From the NCBI GenBank assembly GCA_009774465.1, contig VSNT01000001.1, positions 32,630 to 96,629 on the forward strand: a stretch of DNA of 64,000 nucleotides, in the 5' to 3' direction. The position numbers and the translations under genes are program-made. The notes under the pieces were generated by a model. It was not told the origin of the DNA. It saw only the letters and a program-made list of their open reading frames with translations, and searched no databases. This document shows, piece after piece, positions 1 through 8,639 of this stretch; the first letter of the stretch is position 1; the number at the start of each line of letters is the position of its first letter. The stretch is from Lachnospiraceae bacterium. Its GTDB lineage: Bacteria; Bacillota_A; Clostridia; Lachnospirales; Lachnospiraceae.

Positions 1-1254
1 ATCCATGTTCTGCAAAGTCGGTTCCCCGCTCTGCTCCAGATTTCGATATGCCTGCCCGCCACAGGGAGGAAGATAAACCGAAAGCTCCTTTCTCACATGG
101 GTGTCTGCATAATCCTGATCTGTCTGATTAAAATAATCATAATTGCTGCCTGCCCCTTCCGTATCATCCCAGGTAACATCCACATTATAAAAGCCATCCT
201 CTAAAGAAACAATGTTCCATGCATGATTTTCTCCTGCATATCCGGTACAGTAATAACAGGGAATTCCAAGCTGCTGCAATAAATACTGAAACGCTCTTGC
301 ATATCCGGCACACACCGTCCGGCCATTTACCATTGCGCTGTATGCACTCTGGTTCATCTCCGCCCCCAGATCATAAGTAATCCGCTCAATTAAAATATCG
401 TGAACCATTTTTTCCTTTTCATAAGGAGCAGCACTCCCCGAAACCTGATTTAAAACAGTATTTGCATTTTCATTAAAAAGTACTTTTGCCTGCTCCAGGT
501 TCTGTGCAGTGCGGTTAAACTTAAGGGCAATCTCCACGCACTCACCGGTCCTTCTGTATTTACACTGGTAGGCTGTTTCCAGCCAGAAAAGCTCCGGATG
601 ATCATTATATACTGCAGAAAAAACATTTCTAAGCTGTGAGGCAGATACCTGCTCCACCGGTGCAAAGGCCTGATTTAAAGCATCCGCATTGGCATAAATC
701 TGCCGGTAAAGATGCTTTCCCTTTTCATCCAGCATTCCATAATAAGGGTAATAGACTGCGTCAAAAACAAGACCGTCGCCGGTCTGACCGGGACTAAGCT
801 GACTTTCCAGGACTTTGGCCTCTTCCTCTTCAATCTGCTGCCCTTCTTCCTGTATCTGCTGATATCCGTTTCTGCCGGATACCTGCTCTGGTACAACAAG
901 ATCTGACTGCCGGGGCGGAATATATTCGGGATAAATATTTTCCGCAAGACCATCCAGCGCCCCGTTTTCCTCCCCCTGTGGTTCCTTATATTGACCGGAA
1001 TTATCCATCCCGCCTGTCATTCCTGTGGGTGGCTGATCGCCTGCGCCGCCTGCTGATGCCAGACCGCCATCCTGCTGACCAAAATTCCCGTTATTATCTG
1101 AATCTCCGCCTGCCAAATTTACTTCCGCCTGCCTTTGCTCCGGATGAAAAACTGCTTCTATCACATCAGGTCTATAGCTGTAAACAAAAACAAACAGGCC
1201 GAATAAAACAGACAATATCAATAATAACATTACTAATTTTCTTACAAACTTCAT
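1..1254 (-). CDS. Transglutaminase-like surface protein (3' end cut by window edge)
   Basis: The frame runs without a stop from the ATG at 1254 to base 1, giving 418 residues of an incomplete protein. Residues 4-24 form a single N-terminal membrane anchor, followed by a Gly/Asn/Gln-rich linker (about 45-110) and a Glu/Gln-rich stretch. The C-terminal half is a transglutaminase/protease-like domain with the expected triad: Cys315 in NGRTVCAGYAR, His344 in GENHAWN and Asp359 in NVDVTWDD. Such domains act outside the cell as proteases or cross-linkers; no substrate can be inferred. The start codon overlaps the stop of the upstream recQ as ATGA, so the two genes are translationally coupled. Family assignment is firm; the role is unknown. 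Confidence 0.85.
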   Translation of the reverse strand, partial: MKFVRKLVMLLLILSVLFGLFVFVYSYRPDVIEAVFHPEQRQAEVNLAGGDSDNNGNFGQQDGGLASAGGAGDQPPTGMTGGMDNSGQYKEPQGEENGALDGLAENIYPEYIPPRQSDLVVPEQVSGRNGYQQIQEEGQQIEEEEAKVLESQLSPGQTGDGLVFDAVYYPYYGMLDEKGKHLYRQIYANADALNQAFAPVEQVSASQLRNVFSAVYNDHPELFWLETAYQCKYRRTGECVEIALKFNRTAQNLEQAKVLFNENANTVLNQVSGSAAPYEKEKMVHDILIERITYDLGAEMNQSAYSAMVNGRTVCAGYARAFQYLLQQLGIPCYYCTGYAGENHAWNIVSLEDGFYNVDVTWDDTEGAGSNYDYFNQTDQDYADTHVRKELSVYLPPCGGQAYRNLEQSGEPTLQNMD

Positions 1255-3119
1255 AAGCTTCCTTTCCAAGTATCTTCACCCCAGGCGGCTGTCACCTCTA
1301 AAAACTGTTTGCCATACTTTTTAAATTTATATTCTCCCACGCCGGAAACCTGAAGCATTTCCTCTTTTGTTCCCGGTTTCAAAATACACATATAGGTCAA
1401 AGTTTTATCAGAGAATACAAGATAAGGGGGCACCTTTTCCTTCCTTGCAATCTCCATGCGAAGGCGCTTAAGCCTTTCAAACAGATTTTCCTCACCTTCT
1501 GAAAATTCCCTGCCAGCTGATATTTTCCCTTTGCGCCCTTTTTTGTCTGTTTTTACCCTGGCCGGATGCTCCTGCTCCCTTGCCATTTTCATGGTAATTT
1601 CAGCTTCCCCTCTTAAGACTGCCTCCGATTTTTCCGTCAGCCTTAAAACTGCATATTCATCCTTAGTCAAAGCCAGATAATTTTTCATCAACAGTTCATT
1701 CATCATCTGCCGCAGTTTATAAACCGGCACAGCCTTAAGGCTTCCATAAAAGGAATTTTGATTCATCCGGTATCCCCGTATTTTAGCGGTATCAGCTCCA
1801 TGCACCGTCTCAATAATCACATTTACCCCATACCGCTGGCGGCACTCCTTTACGCATCCAATGAGCGCCCTTGCAGTTTCCGTCACGTCTACGGTTTCAA
1901 ACTGACTTAAGCAGTTGGAACAATTTCCACAATAATTTTCTCCATATTCCCCAAAATACCGGAGAATATAATCCCGCAGACATTCATTGGTAGAACAGTA
2001 AAAAGTCATGGTGCGGAGCCTTTCTCTGTCCCGCTCCATAACTGTTTCTCTGGTCAGCGGATCAAGCTCTTTGTTGTCCTGATTGTTTTCTATAAAAAAC
2101 TGATTGGTAATTACATCCTGCCCACTATATAAAAGGATGCATTCCGCAGGTTGACCGTCACGCCCTCCCCTTCCTGCCTCCTGATAATAAGATTCCAGAT
2201 TTTTAGGCATTCCATAATGAAGTACAAATCTTACATTAGACTTGTCAATCCCCATGCCAAAAGCATTGGTTGCAACCATCACAGGAGCTTTATCATAAAT
2301 AAAGTCCTCCTGGTTCCTCTTTCTTTCCTCGTCGGTAAGCCCTGCATGATATCTTGTGGCGGCAAACCCCTCCTTTAAAAGCTTTTCACACACCTCCTCC
2401 ACCATTTTCCGGGTAAGACAGTAAATAATCCCACTATCCCCGGGGTGACATTCCAGATAATTCTTAACAGCTCCGTATCTGTCCTTTGGAGCCATCACTC
2501 CAAAATACAGATTGTTCCTGTCAAATCCGGTGGTAATAAGAGCCGGCAATCGCAACTGTAAAAGGTCAATGATGTCCTCTTTTACTTCCTTAGTTGCAGT
2601 TGCCGTAAACGCAGCTATCACCGGACGTACCGGCAGTTTATCGATAAATTCCACAATTTTTAAATAGCTTGGCCTGAAATCCTGTCCCCACTGGGAAACA
2701 CAGTGGGCTTCATCCACCGCCACCATCACTATATTGCCGCTTAGTGCAAAATCCAGAAATTCTTCCGTAAGAAGCCGCTCCGGCGCCACATAAATAATGG
2801 GATATCTCCCTTCCTTTGCATAAAGCAGTGCTTTTCTATACTGTCCCGGTGTCAGGGAGCTGTTTAAGTACGCTGCATGAATTCCGGCCTGATTTAAACC
2901 CTCCACCTGATCTTTCATCAGTGAAATCAATGGAGATATCACCAGCGTGATTCCCTTCATCATTAAGGCTGGGATTTGATAGCATATGGATTTTCCGGCA
3001 CCGGTGGGCATGATTCCCAGTACGTCCCTACCTTCCAAAATACTGTCAATTAAAAATTCCTGACCTTCACGGAAGGAGTCGTAGCCAAAATATTGTTTTA
3101 AAAGCCTTTGTTTTTCCAA
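1251..3119 (-). CDS. recQ: ATP-dependent DNA helicase RecQ
   Basis: A 622-residue superfamily 2 helicase that unwinds DNA 3'-5' in recombination and fork repair. Walker A PTGAGKS lies at 38-44 and the DEAH box at 136-139, followed by helicase domain 2 with the QEAGRGGRDG motif, a zinc-binding four-Cys segment (CSTNEC...CGNCSNC), a winged-helix region and a C-terminal HRDC domain ending near SGVGEYKFKKYG. The start is a TTG at 3119 with an AGAGGA ribosome binding site about 8 bases upstream; no ATG is suitably placed. Length and domain order are normal for RecQ. The stop overlaps the start of the transglutaminase-like gene by four bases. Confidence 0.95.
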   Translation of the reverse strand: MEKQRLLKQYFGYDSFREGQEFLIDSILEGRDVLGIMPTGAGKSICYQIPALMMKGITLVISPLISLMKDQVEGLNQAGIHAAYLNSSLTPGQYRKALLYAKEGRYPIIYVAPERLLTEEFLDFALSGNIVMVAVDEAHCVSQWGQDFRPSYLKIVEFIDKLPVRPVIAAFTATATKEVKEDIIDLLQLRLPALITTGFDRNNLYFGVMAPKDRYGAVKNYLECHPGDSGIIYCLTRKMVEEVCEKLLKEGFAATRYHAGLTDEERKRNQEDFIYDKAPVMVATNAFGMGIDKSNVRFVLHYGMPKNLESYYQEAGRGGRDGQPAECILLYSGQDVITNQFFIENNQDNKELDPLTRETVMERDRERLRTMTFYCSTNECLRDYILRYFGEYGENYCGNCSNCLSQFETVDVTETARALIGCVKECRQRYGVNVIIETVHGADTAKIRGYRMNQNSFYGSLKAVPVYKLRQMMNELLMKNYLALTKDEYAVLRLTEKSEAVLRGEAEITMKMAREQEHPARVKTDKKGRKGKISAGREFSEGEENLFERLKRLRMEIARKEKVPPYLVFSDKTLTYMCILKPGTKEEMLQVSGVGEYKFKKYGKQFLEVTAAWGEDTWKGSL

Positions 3120-3154
3120 TTTTGTTTTCCTCTTGTGGTTCTTTTGTACCGCCT

Positions 3155-3410
3155 ACAGTTCAGCACCGCACATTCACGCTTGTGTCCGGCTGCACTGGCA
3201 CAGTTCAGCACCCGCTCTCTCACTTGTGTCCGGGCTTCACTGACACAGTTCAGCACCCGCATCCTCGCAAAAGCGGCTGCTTCGCATCCGGCGCCGCCTT
3301 CGCGGCTTGTCTTTTGCTCATTTGCGGGCGCTCCGCTCATGAAATAATGTTAAAGCTGCTTCGAATGCAAGCATTCACGCATCTTTAGCATTATTTCATG
3401 GCTGAACTGT
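3155..3410. repeat. Palindromic repeat element A with 45-bp tandem units
   Basis: The element is bounded by ACAGTTCAGC at 3155 and its reverse complement GCTGAACTGT ending at 3410. The left half carries ACAGTTCAGCACC at 3155, 3200 and 3245, an exact 45-bp period, with the intervening sequence partly conserved. The right half (3338-3400) is a near-perfect palindrome of about 63 bp: CATGAAATAATG at the left arm pairs with CATTATTTCATG at the right, and the apex is GAATGCAAGCATTC. No clear target-site duplication flanks it. Frames read through it on both strands have no ribosome binding site, so I treat it as non-coding. Function unknown. Confidence 0.7.
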
Positions 3411-3440
3411 TATGATATTGATTATACGCCAAAAAAAATC

Positions 3441-3477
3441 TTTACATGGTATAAAAACAAAGATATAATGATATCAT
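3441..3477 (+). promoter_or_regulatory. Promoter and candidate operator of the toxin-antitoxin operon
   Basis: TTTACA at 3441-3446 is followed by a 17-bp spacer and a perfect TATAAT at 3464-3469. The 10-bp palindrome ATGATATCAT (3468-3477) overlaps the -10 and the expected start of transcription, a usual position for autoregulation by an antitoxin. Transcription would run through repeat family B before reaching the antitoxin. Read from sequence only. Confidence 0.6.
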
Positions 3478-3520
3478 AAAATTGATATATTTTTTTAAAT
3501 TAATTAAAATGCTTATCGCA

Positions 3521-3720
3521 TGGAGGAAAGGTTGAATAAAAATGCGTATTCAACCTATTGATTTGCACGCGCGCAGCAGCGCGCAGATGGGTATAAGGTT
3601 GAAAAATCACACTGATGTGCTGATTTTTCAACCACGAGTTTGTGCCGGAGCCACAAACTCGATATCGCAGAGCCAAATTTGAAATTTGGCTCGCGGCCTT
3701 CGCTAGAACAGCTCCGGCAT
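3521..3720 (+). repeat. Repeat family B, copy 1: array of five hairpins in the toxin-antitoxin leader
   Basis: Five inverted repeats follow one another: GGTTGAATA/TATTCAACC (3530-3555), GCGCGC/GCGCGC (3569-3584), GGTTGAAAAATCA/TGATTTTTCAACC (3597-3633), CGAGTTTGTG/CACAAACTCG (3635-3661) and GAGCCAAATTT/AAATTTGGCTC (3670-3692). The loop of the fourth (GCCGGAGC, 3644-3651) is complementary to GCTCCGGC at 3711-3718, directly before the antitoxin ribosome binding site. The first 76 bases match copy 2 at 27142-27218. They include a GGAGG site followed by a TTG (3532) and an ATG (3542); the ATG frame encodes 46 residues (3542-3682, starting MRIQPIDLHARSSAQMGI). The peptide may be incidental. Confidence 0.7.
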
Positions 3721-3730
3721 GGAGGAAAAT

Positions 3731-3997
3731 ATGATAATTAAAGCTTCGGCAGCTTTGCGCAATGATTATGCTTCCATCTCAACTATGGCAAAGGAAACCA
3801 AAGAGCCTATTTATATAACGAAAAATGGCGAAGGTGATTTAGTCCTTATGAGCATTGATGCATTTGAAAAAAGGGAACAGATATTAAAGCTTCGCGAAAA
3901 GGTGCTTCAGGCAGAGCAGGAGCGCATTGATGGAATGGAAATCTTAAGCGTACAGCAGGCGAGAAAACAGTTAAGTGAACGATTAAATGGCATATAA
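3731..3997 (+). CDS. Type II antitoxin, Phd/YefM-like
   Basis: An 88-residue protein with the short N-terminal Phd/YefM fold (MIIKASAALRNDYASISTMAKETKEPIYITKNGEGDLVLMSIDAFEKRE), which binds DNA and represses its own operon, and a charged helical C terminus (about 45-88) that would wrap the toxin. I chose the ATG at 3731 because GGAGG lies five bases upstream; the ATG at 3719 overlaps that site. The gene overlaps the toxin start by 11 bases, the usual coupled arrangement. Its leader is the hairpin array of repeat family B, whose last segment can base-pair just in front of the ribosome binding site. Confidence 0.85.
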   Translation: MIIKASAALRNDYASISTMAKETKEPIYITKNGEGDLVLMSIDAFEKREQILKLREKVLQAEQERIDGMEILSVQQARKQLSERLNGI

Positions 3998-4292
3998 AGT
4001 TGAAATTCTTCCTACTGCCTGGGAAGACTTAAAACAAATTGAAGACTGGTATCTGGTACAATTTGACGCAGAAACAGCTTTAAAGGTAAGTGACTCTATT
4101 CTTGATGCCATCGAGCAATTAGAGCTTCTTCCCGATTCCGGTTCATTGACGCCGGACGAATGGCTGAATCAAAAGGGATATCGAATGCTTATCTGTAAAA
4201 AACACGTTATTACTTACAAACAGGTGAAAAGCAAAATATATGTATACCATATAGCAGACACACAGACAAAATACACAAAATTATTTTTTTAA
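3987..4292 (+). CDS. Type II toxin, RelE/ParE superfamily
   Basis: A 101-residue protein with the RelE/ParE layout: N-terminal strand (YKVEILPTAWEDLKQIEDWY), two helices, then beta strands with GYRMLICKKHVITYKQVKSKIYVYHIAD at the C terminus. Toxins of this superfamily either cleave mRNA on the ribosome or poison DNA gyrase; the sequence alone does not decide which. It is translated from within the end of the antitoxin gene. Length is typical and no frame damage is seen, so the pair is probably active. Confidence 0.85.
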   Translation: MAYKVEILPTAWEDLKQIEDWYLVQFDAETALKVSDSILDAIEQLELLPDSGSLTPDEWLNQKGYRMLICKKHVITYKQVKSKIYVYHIADTQTKYTKLFF

Positions 4293-4307
4293 AGCAGGAG
4301 GTTCTTT

Positions 4308-4961
4308 ATGAAAAAGGCAGTTATTTTCGACCTGGACGGACTACTGATTGACAGTGAAATTATCTCTTATCAGATTTATTGCGATATTCTTGGAAAATAC
4401 GGACATTCTTTGACCATAGAAGAATATGCTCATACATTAAGCGGAAAGACTGCAGTTGTAAACATGAAAAACGTAATAGCCTCCTATCGGCTTCCCTTTA
4501 CTTTAGAAGAAGCCCTTGCCTTTGAAGAGGAAATAGAAAAGGGATATCTGGAAAAAGGCGTTGCCCTAAAGCCCGGGGTAAGAGAACTGCTTCAATATTT
4601 GAAAGAACATCAGATTAAGATGCTGCTTGCGTCTTCCAGCTTAAAAGATCGGGCAATGGGCATTTTAGCAGAAAACAAAGTAGATCATTATTTTGATGCT
4701 ATGGTTTTTGGCCCGGAAGTAGAGCGTGGCAAGCCCTTCCCCGATATTTTCTTAAAAGCCTGTGAAAAAGCCGGTGAGGATGCAAATGATTGTCTGGTAC
4801 TTGAAGACAGTGAAGCAGGCATACAGGCGGCGCATTCCGCAGGCATTGATGTGATCTGTATTCCTGATATGAAACAGCCGGGAGAAGAATTTAAAAAGAT
4901 GGCAGTCTGCACCCTGCCATCCTTAGAAGACGTAATTGGTTATCTTAAATCCTGCTGTTGA
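4308..4961 (+). CDS. HAD-superfamily phosphatase, beta-phosphoglucomutase-like
   Basis: A 217-residue HAD hydrolase of the subgroup with an N-terminal helical cap. Motif I is DLDGLLIDSE (residues 8-17, nucleophile Asp8, acid/base Asp10), motif II is the Ser of LLASSS, motif III the Lys of RGKPFPDIF, and motif IV LEDSEAGI. The family includes beta-phosphoglucomutases and sugar- or nucleotide-phosphate phosphatases; the substrate cannot be read from sequence. A GCAGGAGG site precedes the ATG. It follows the toxin gene by 15 bases, so it may be co-transcribed with the toxin-antitoxin pair without being functionally linked to it. Confidence 0.88.
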   Translation: MKKAVIFDLDGLLIDSEIISYQIYCDILGKYGHSLTIEEYAHTLSGKTAVVNMKNVIASYRLPFTLEEALAFEEEIEKGYLEKGVALKPGVRELLQYLKEHQIKMLLASSSLKDRAMGILAENKVDHYFDAMVFGPEVERGKPFPDIFLKACEKAGEDANDCLVLEDSEAGIQAAHSAGIDVICIPDMKQPGEEFKKMAVCTLPSLEDVIGYLKSCC

Positions 4962-5003
4962 CAGTATATTTTGTAACTAAAATGCAGAATTGCTGCCATA
5001 TTT

Positions 5004-6227
5004 TTAAACCATCCAGACAGGGACAATATAGTTGTCCCTGTTAATTGCACTTAAATTTGGCTTCATACAAATAACTGCTCCCTTGTCCCTGGGCACTGAT
5101 GCCCTGTCAAGGAGATGAAATGTTTTTATAAGTTCCGGCCGGGGGGCGGCAGTCTTTTTTATCTCAATGGGATTTAAAACCCCGTCATGCTCCAGAATAA
5201 TATCTATTTCCTTTGCATCTTTATCACGATAATAATACATAAACGGTTCCATACCACAGTTTAAATAAGTCTTTGCGATTTCAGCCACCACATATGTTTC
5301 CAGTATTGCCCCATTCATGGCGCCGCTTTCTAAGGTTTGCGGGCTGCTCCATTTTGTCAGATAGCATACCAGACCTGTGTCATAAAAGTACAGCTTTGGC
5401 GTTTTTACAAGACGTTTCAGCAGATTATTGGAATAAGGATGCAGGTAAAAAATAGTTCCAAGCGCCTCTAAAATATTCAGCCAGGATTTGGCCTGTGCCT
5501 GATTGATATCCGCATCCTGTGCAATGTCCAAAATATTCAGCATCTGGCCGCTTCTGGCTGCCACAGTCGTTATAAAACGCAGAAACTTCAAAGAATCTAT
5601 TGCCTCGGAAAGGGCTTTTACATCCCGCTCTATATAAGTGTTTAAATAACTGCTGTAAAAAATCTGGCTGTTACTGACGGTTCCATTTAAGACAGCCGGC
5701 ATAGAACCTTTATAAATTCTTTCAAAAATTCCCATTGTGTCAGCTGGTTCACGCTTTTTTTCCCTCAAAGATAATTCCTGGAAATCAATTCTGAAAGGCC
5801 CTGCACTTTCGCCGCATACCTCAGCCTGAGATAAAGAAGTCATAGAAAGCACTGCTGCCCTTCCGGCAAGGGATTCCTGCACCCCTTTCATCAATCGAAA
5901 CAATTGTGAACCAGTCAGCCAGAAAGCTCCCTTCTCCTTATATTTGTCTGCATAAATCTTAATATAGGGAAATAATTCCGGCGCATATTGCACCTCGTCT
6001 ATAAAAACCGGCGGTTTGTGAAGCTGCAGAAAAAGTTCTGGATCATTCCTGGCTATGCTTCTCTCATTCAGGTCATCCAGCGATACATAGCTTCGATTTG
6101 TATTTTCCATCAGCTTTTGAAGCATGGTTGTCTTGCCCACCTGACGGGGGCCTGTAATCAAAACTACCGGATATTCCTTTGTTACCTTTTGTACCACTGA
6201 TTCCAGATTTCTCGAAATATACTGCAC
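5004..6227 (-). CDS. AAA ATPase with DUF4143 domain
   Basis: A 407-residue ATPase. Walker A GPRQVGKTT lies near residues 26-34, Walker B PPVFIDEVQY near 80, sensor-like LTGSQ follows, and the C-terminal DUF4143 region contains the nuclease-fold-like motif KEIDIILEHDGVLNPIEIKKT. The family is abundant in gut bacteria, but its function is unproved. I start it at the GTG at 6227 because AAAGGAG lies six bases upstream; the two ATGs at 6257 and 6254 have no such site and fall inside an inverted repeat. A perfect GGGACAA/TTGTCCC repeat at the 3' end (about 5019-5041) lies within the last codons. Confidence 0.85.
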   Translation of the reverse strand: MQYISRNLESVVQKVTKEYPVVLITGPRQVGKTTMLQKLMENTNRSYVSLDDLNERSIARNDPELFLQLHKPPVFIDEVQYAPELFPYIKIYADKYKEKGAFWLTGSQLFRLMKGVQESLAGRAAVLSMTSLSQAEVCGESAGPFRIDFQELSLREKKREPADTMGIFERIYKGSMPAVLNGTVSNSQIFYSSYLNTYIERDVKALSEAIDSLKFLRFITTVAARSGQMLNILDIAQDADINQAQAKSWLNILEALGTIFYLHPYSNNLLKRLVKTPKLYFYDTGLVCYLTKWSSPQTLESGAMNGAILETYVVAEIAKTYLNCGMEPFMYYYRDKDAKEIDIILEHDGVLNPIEIKKTAAPRPELIKTFHLLDRASVPRDKGAVICMKPNLSAINRDNYIVPVWMV

Positions 6228-6238
6228 AGTGTTCTCCT

Positions 6239-6275
6239 TTCGGCTAATTTTCATCATAAATATATATTAGCCGAA
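6239..6275. promoter_or_regulatory. Inverted repeat before the DUF4143 ATPase gene
   Basis: TTCGGCTAAT at 6239-6248 and ATTAGCCGAA at 6266-6275 are perfect 10-bp inverted arms around a 17-bp AT-rich centre. One arm abuts the ribosome binding site of the DUF4143 gene. It could be an operator or an RNA hairpin hiding the start site. I recall similar arms before other genes of this family, but cannot check that here. Confidence 0.5.
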
Positions 6276-6281
6276 TTTATT

Positions 6282-8639
6282 TTATTTGGCAAGTATTTCC
6301 TGCCACTCAATCCTTACCTTAAAGAGATCCCCGTCAATTTCCACTTTCATCTTTCCACCCTGCACCTCCACAAAGCTTCTTGCAATGGCAAGCCCTAGCC
6401 CGCTTCCTTCCGTATTTCTGGAGCTGTCGCCCCGCACAAACCGTTCTGTTAGATCTTCGGCCGGAATATTCAGCTCTGCCGCCGACATGTTTTTCAGTTC
6501 AATGACAATTCCCCTTTCTGTCTTTTCCGCTTTTACGTACACTCTGGTATGAGGCATGGCATATTTAATAATATTGGTATAAAGATTTTCAAATATTCTG
6601 TAGGTTTTCTGGCTGTCCAGTTTCAGAATGGTCTTTTCCTCCGGCATCTGAAACCGGAAAACCAGATCCGCCTCCTCCACTCTGTCCTCATATTCCAAAT
6701 ACACCTGGCGAATCAGATTGCAGATGTCCACATCCACAAGGTTTAAGGTAATATTACCACTTGTTGCCTTGCTGACTTCAAACAAATCTTCAATAAGAAA
6801 TTTTAATCTGGCAGATTTTCTTTTTAATACATCCAGATATTCCGTTCTCTGCTCCGGCGTAATGCTTTCATCCTCTAACAGCTCAATGTAGGTAGTGATT
6901 GCTGTGAGAGGGGTTTTTAAATCATGAGATACATTTGTAATCAATTCTGTTTTCATTTTCTGACTTTTTACCTCCTCTTCCACTGCTACCTTAATTCCAT
7001 CCTGAATCTTGGAAAGTTCCTCCTTATAGGACTCAAAGATTCCCCAGTCGTTATCAAACTGCGTCTGCAGGTTTCCGTTTGCAATTGACCGGGTGGCGTC
7101 AAAGAGGTTCCGGTACTGGGCCTGAATGTTCTGCACATACTTTTTCATACAGAAATACAGGATGATACTGTAGATAAAAAGCGCCATCCACCCAAATACC
7201 CACATGCAGCAGACTAACGCAAGCAGCAGGAAATTAACCACCACCAGCTTTTTTATAGTTTTATTGGCCTGCTCCCCTAAATCCACATGGAGAATTTCAT
7301 CTTTAAATTTATCCACATTTCTTCTGCAGAACCGTTTTGTCCAGACTCCAATTTTATAAATAAGACTTCTTTCCCTTATAAAGGCTCTGATGCCAATCAC
7401 AAACACTTCTCCAAAAGAAGTGATAAGATAATACCATCCTGCAAACGCCACAAAGAGAATTCCCAGATTAATGATGCAGGTCAAAACAGGATACGCCGCC
7501 TCCGGAATCCACCCTATGCTTGTGTAAAGCTGATCAAACCGGCCTCTGTTTGTAAAGTTTACCAGCCCGATAATAATATTTTCGCCAATTCCAATCAGCA
7601 TAAATATTGCAAGTAAGGATACCTCTATATGCAGTTTTTCCACCGTCAATGTATGAAGACAGTACTTTTTGACACGTACCATAATTAAGGCAATCACTGC
7701 AAGTACAAAGAAAAATGTAAAGAAGACGCCAATGGTATCTGCCCGATAATAAGCAACATATTCGATGTACTCCTGTCCTGATATCAAACTTGTATCCTGG
7801 GTTAAAAGTTTTTCCTGCTGCTCAGCCGTAAGGGCAAAAATGCAGGTAATGTTTTTCGGCATACTGGATACTGTAATTTTTTCTTTCCCCAGATTGCCAT
7901 TGCTGTCCTGAAAGAAAATACTTCCATCCGAATAGATATCCCCATACTCATAGGAAACATTGCCCCAAAAAACTGTCCATAAATGATTGCTCTTTAAGTT
8001 AAGCTGCGCGCTTTTTAACAACTCCGCCGAATTTTTTCCTTTTACCGCCACTCTCTCTAAATTTCCGGCATTTCCATAGGATGCTCTGATATAGTAAACA
8101 TACTCGGAATTCAGTTCTTCATCCGCCTCTTCTGTGCCCAGATTTTCTATTTCTCTTCCTGTGTTTTTAATCATTTTACCTGTTGCGTGATCAATCACAC
8201 AGTAGTCCATCTCTTTGGTAATTCCATTCAGTACCTCTGACTGCCAGCCCCGAAGAATATTGTTAACCCGCTCCCTGCACATCAGCTTCCAGCTCTCCGC
8301 ATTGGCATAGGAACCTATATTCAGCGTGCTTCCGTCAAAAAATTCCTGTTCTGCGCCATCCAGTTCCCCCAGCATTTCTTCTTCCGCCTGCAAATATAAA
8401 TCTGCGTACTCTACCGTCCTGCCTGTGGCTGCTTCCGTAACATCCTTATAAAGCACACAACTTCCCTGATAAAGCTGGAAAAGGAAATTTGAACTGCTAA
8501 AAGCATCTACATCATACTCCGCCGCCCGATTTTCAAATACAGGATACATCATAAAATATCCCACTGACGCTGTTATAATAAAAATTAACGCTATAATAAA
8601 ACTGAATTTCTTACTGCTTATCGATTTTGTATCCAACAC
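6282..8639 (-). CDS. Membrane sensor histidine kinase
   Basis: A 785-residue kinase. Residues 13-33 form the first membrane helix, about 34-302 an extracytoplasmic sensing region, and several further helices lie at about 303-322, 337-361, 385-409 and 465-498. The HisKA domain has the phospho-accepting His572 in NVSHDLKTPLT; the HATPase domain has the N-box ENLYTNIIKYA (684-694) and GSGLGL (745-750). The GTG start overlaps the end of the response regulator gene by 29 bases and follows an AAAGGTGG site. The large sensor region has no family I recognise. It should phosphorylate the OmpR-type regulator encoded directly before it. Confidence 0.9.
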   Translation of the reverse strand: MLDTKSISSKKFSFIIALIFIITASVGYFMMYPVFENRAAEYDVDAFSSSNFLFQLYQGSCVLYKDVTEAATGRTVEYADLYLQAEEEMLGELDGAEQEFFDGSTLNIGSYANAESWKLMCRERVNNILRGWQSEVLNGITKEMDYCVIDHATGKMIKNTGREIENLGTEEADEELNSEYVYYIRASYGNAGNLERVAVKGKNSAELLKSAQLNLKSNHLWTVFWGNVSYEYGDIYSDGSIFFQDSNGNLGKEKITVSSMPKNITCIFALTAEQQEKLLTQDTSLISGQEYIEYVAYYRADTIGVFFTFFFVLAVIALIMVRVKKYCLHTLTVEKLHIEVSLLAIFMLIGIGENIIIGLVNFTNRGRFDQLYTSIGWIPEAAYPVLTCIINLGILFVAFAGWYYLITSFGEVFVIGIRAFIRERSLIYKIGVWTKRFCRRNVDKFKDEILHVDLGEQANKTIKKLVVVNFLLLALVCCMWVFGWMALFIYSIILYFCMKKYVQNIQAQYRNLFDATRSIANGNLQTQFDNDWGIFESYKEELSKIQDGIKVAVEEEVKSQKMKTELITNVSHDLKTPLTAITTYIELLEDESITPEQRTEYLDVLKRKSARLKFLIEDLFEVSKATSGNITLNLVDVDICNLIRQVYLEYEDRVEEADLVFRFQMPEEKTILKLDSQKTYRIFENLYTNIIKYAMPHTRVYVKAEKTERGIVIELKNMSAAELNIPAEDLTERFVRGDSSRNTEGSGLGLAIARSFVEVQGGKMKVEIDGDLFKVRIEWQEILAK

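Noticed and set aside
3155..3260. Three evenly spaced repeats that might suggest a CRISPR array
   Set aside because: Only three units, the spacers are similar to each other, and no cas gene is in the window.
3098..3388. Several short frames across element A
   Set aside because: No ribosome binding sites; their residues are produced by the 45-bp repeats and palindrome.
5019..5041. Perfect palindrome GGGACAA/TTGTCCC
   Set aside because: Falls inside the last codons of the DUF4143 gene with no T-run; probably coincidental coding symmetry.
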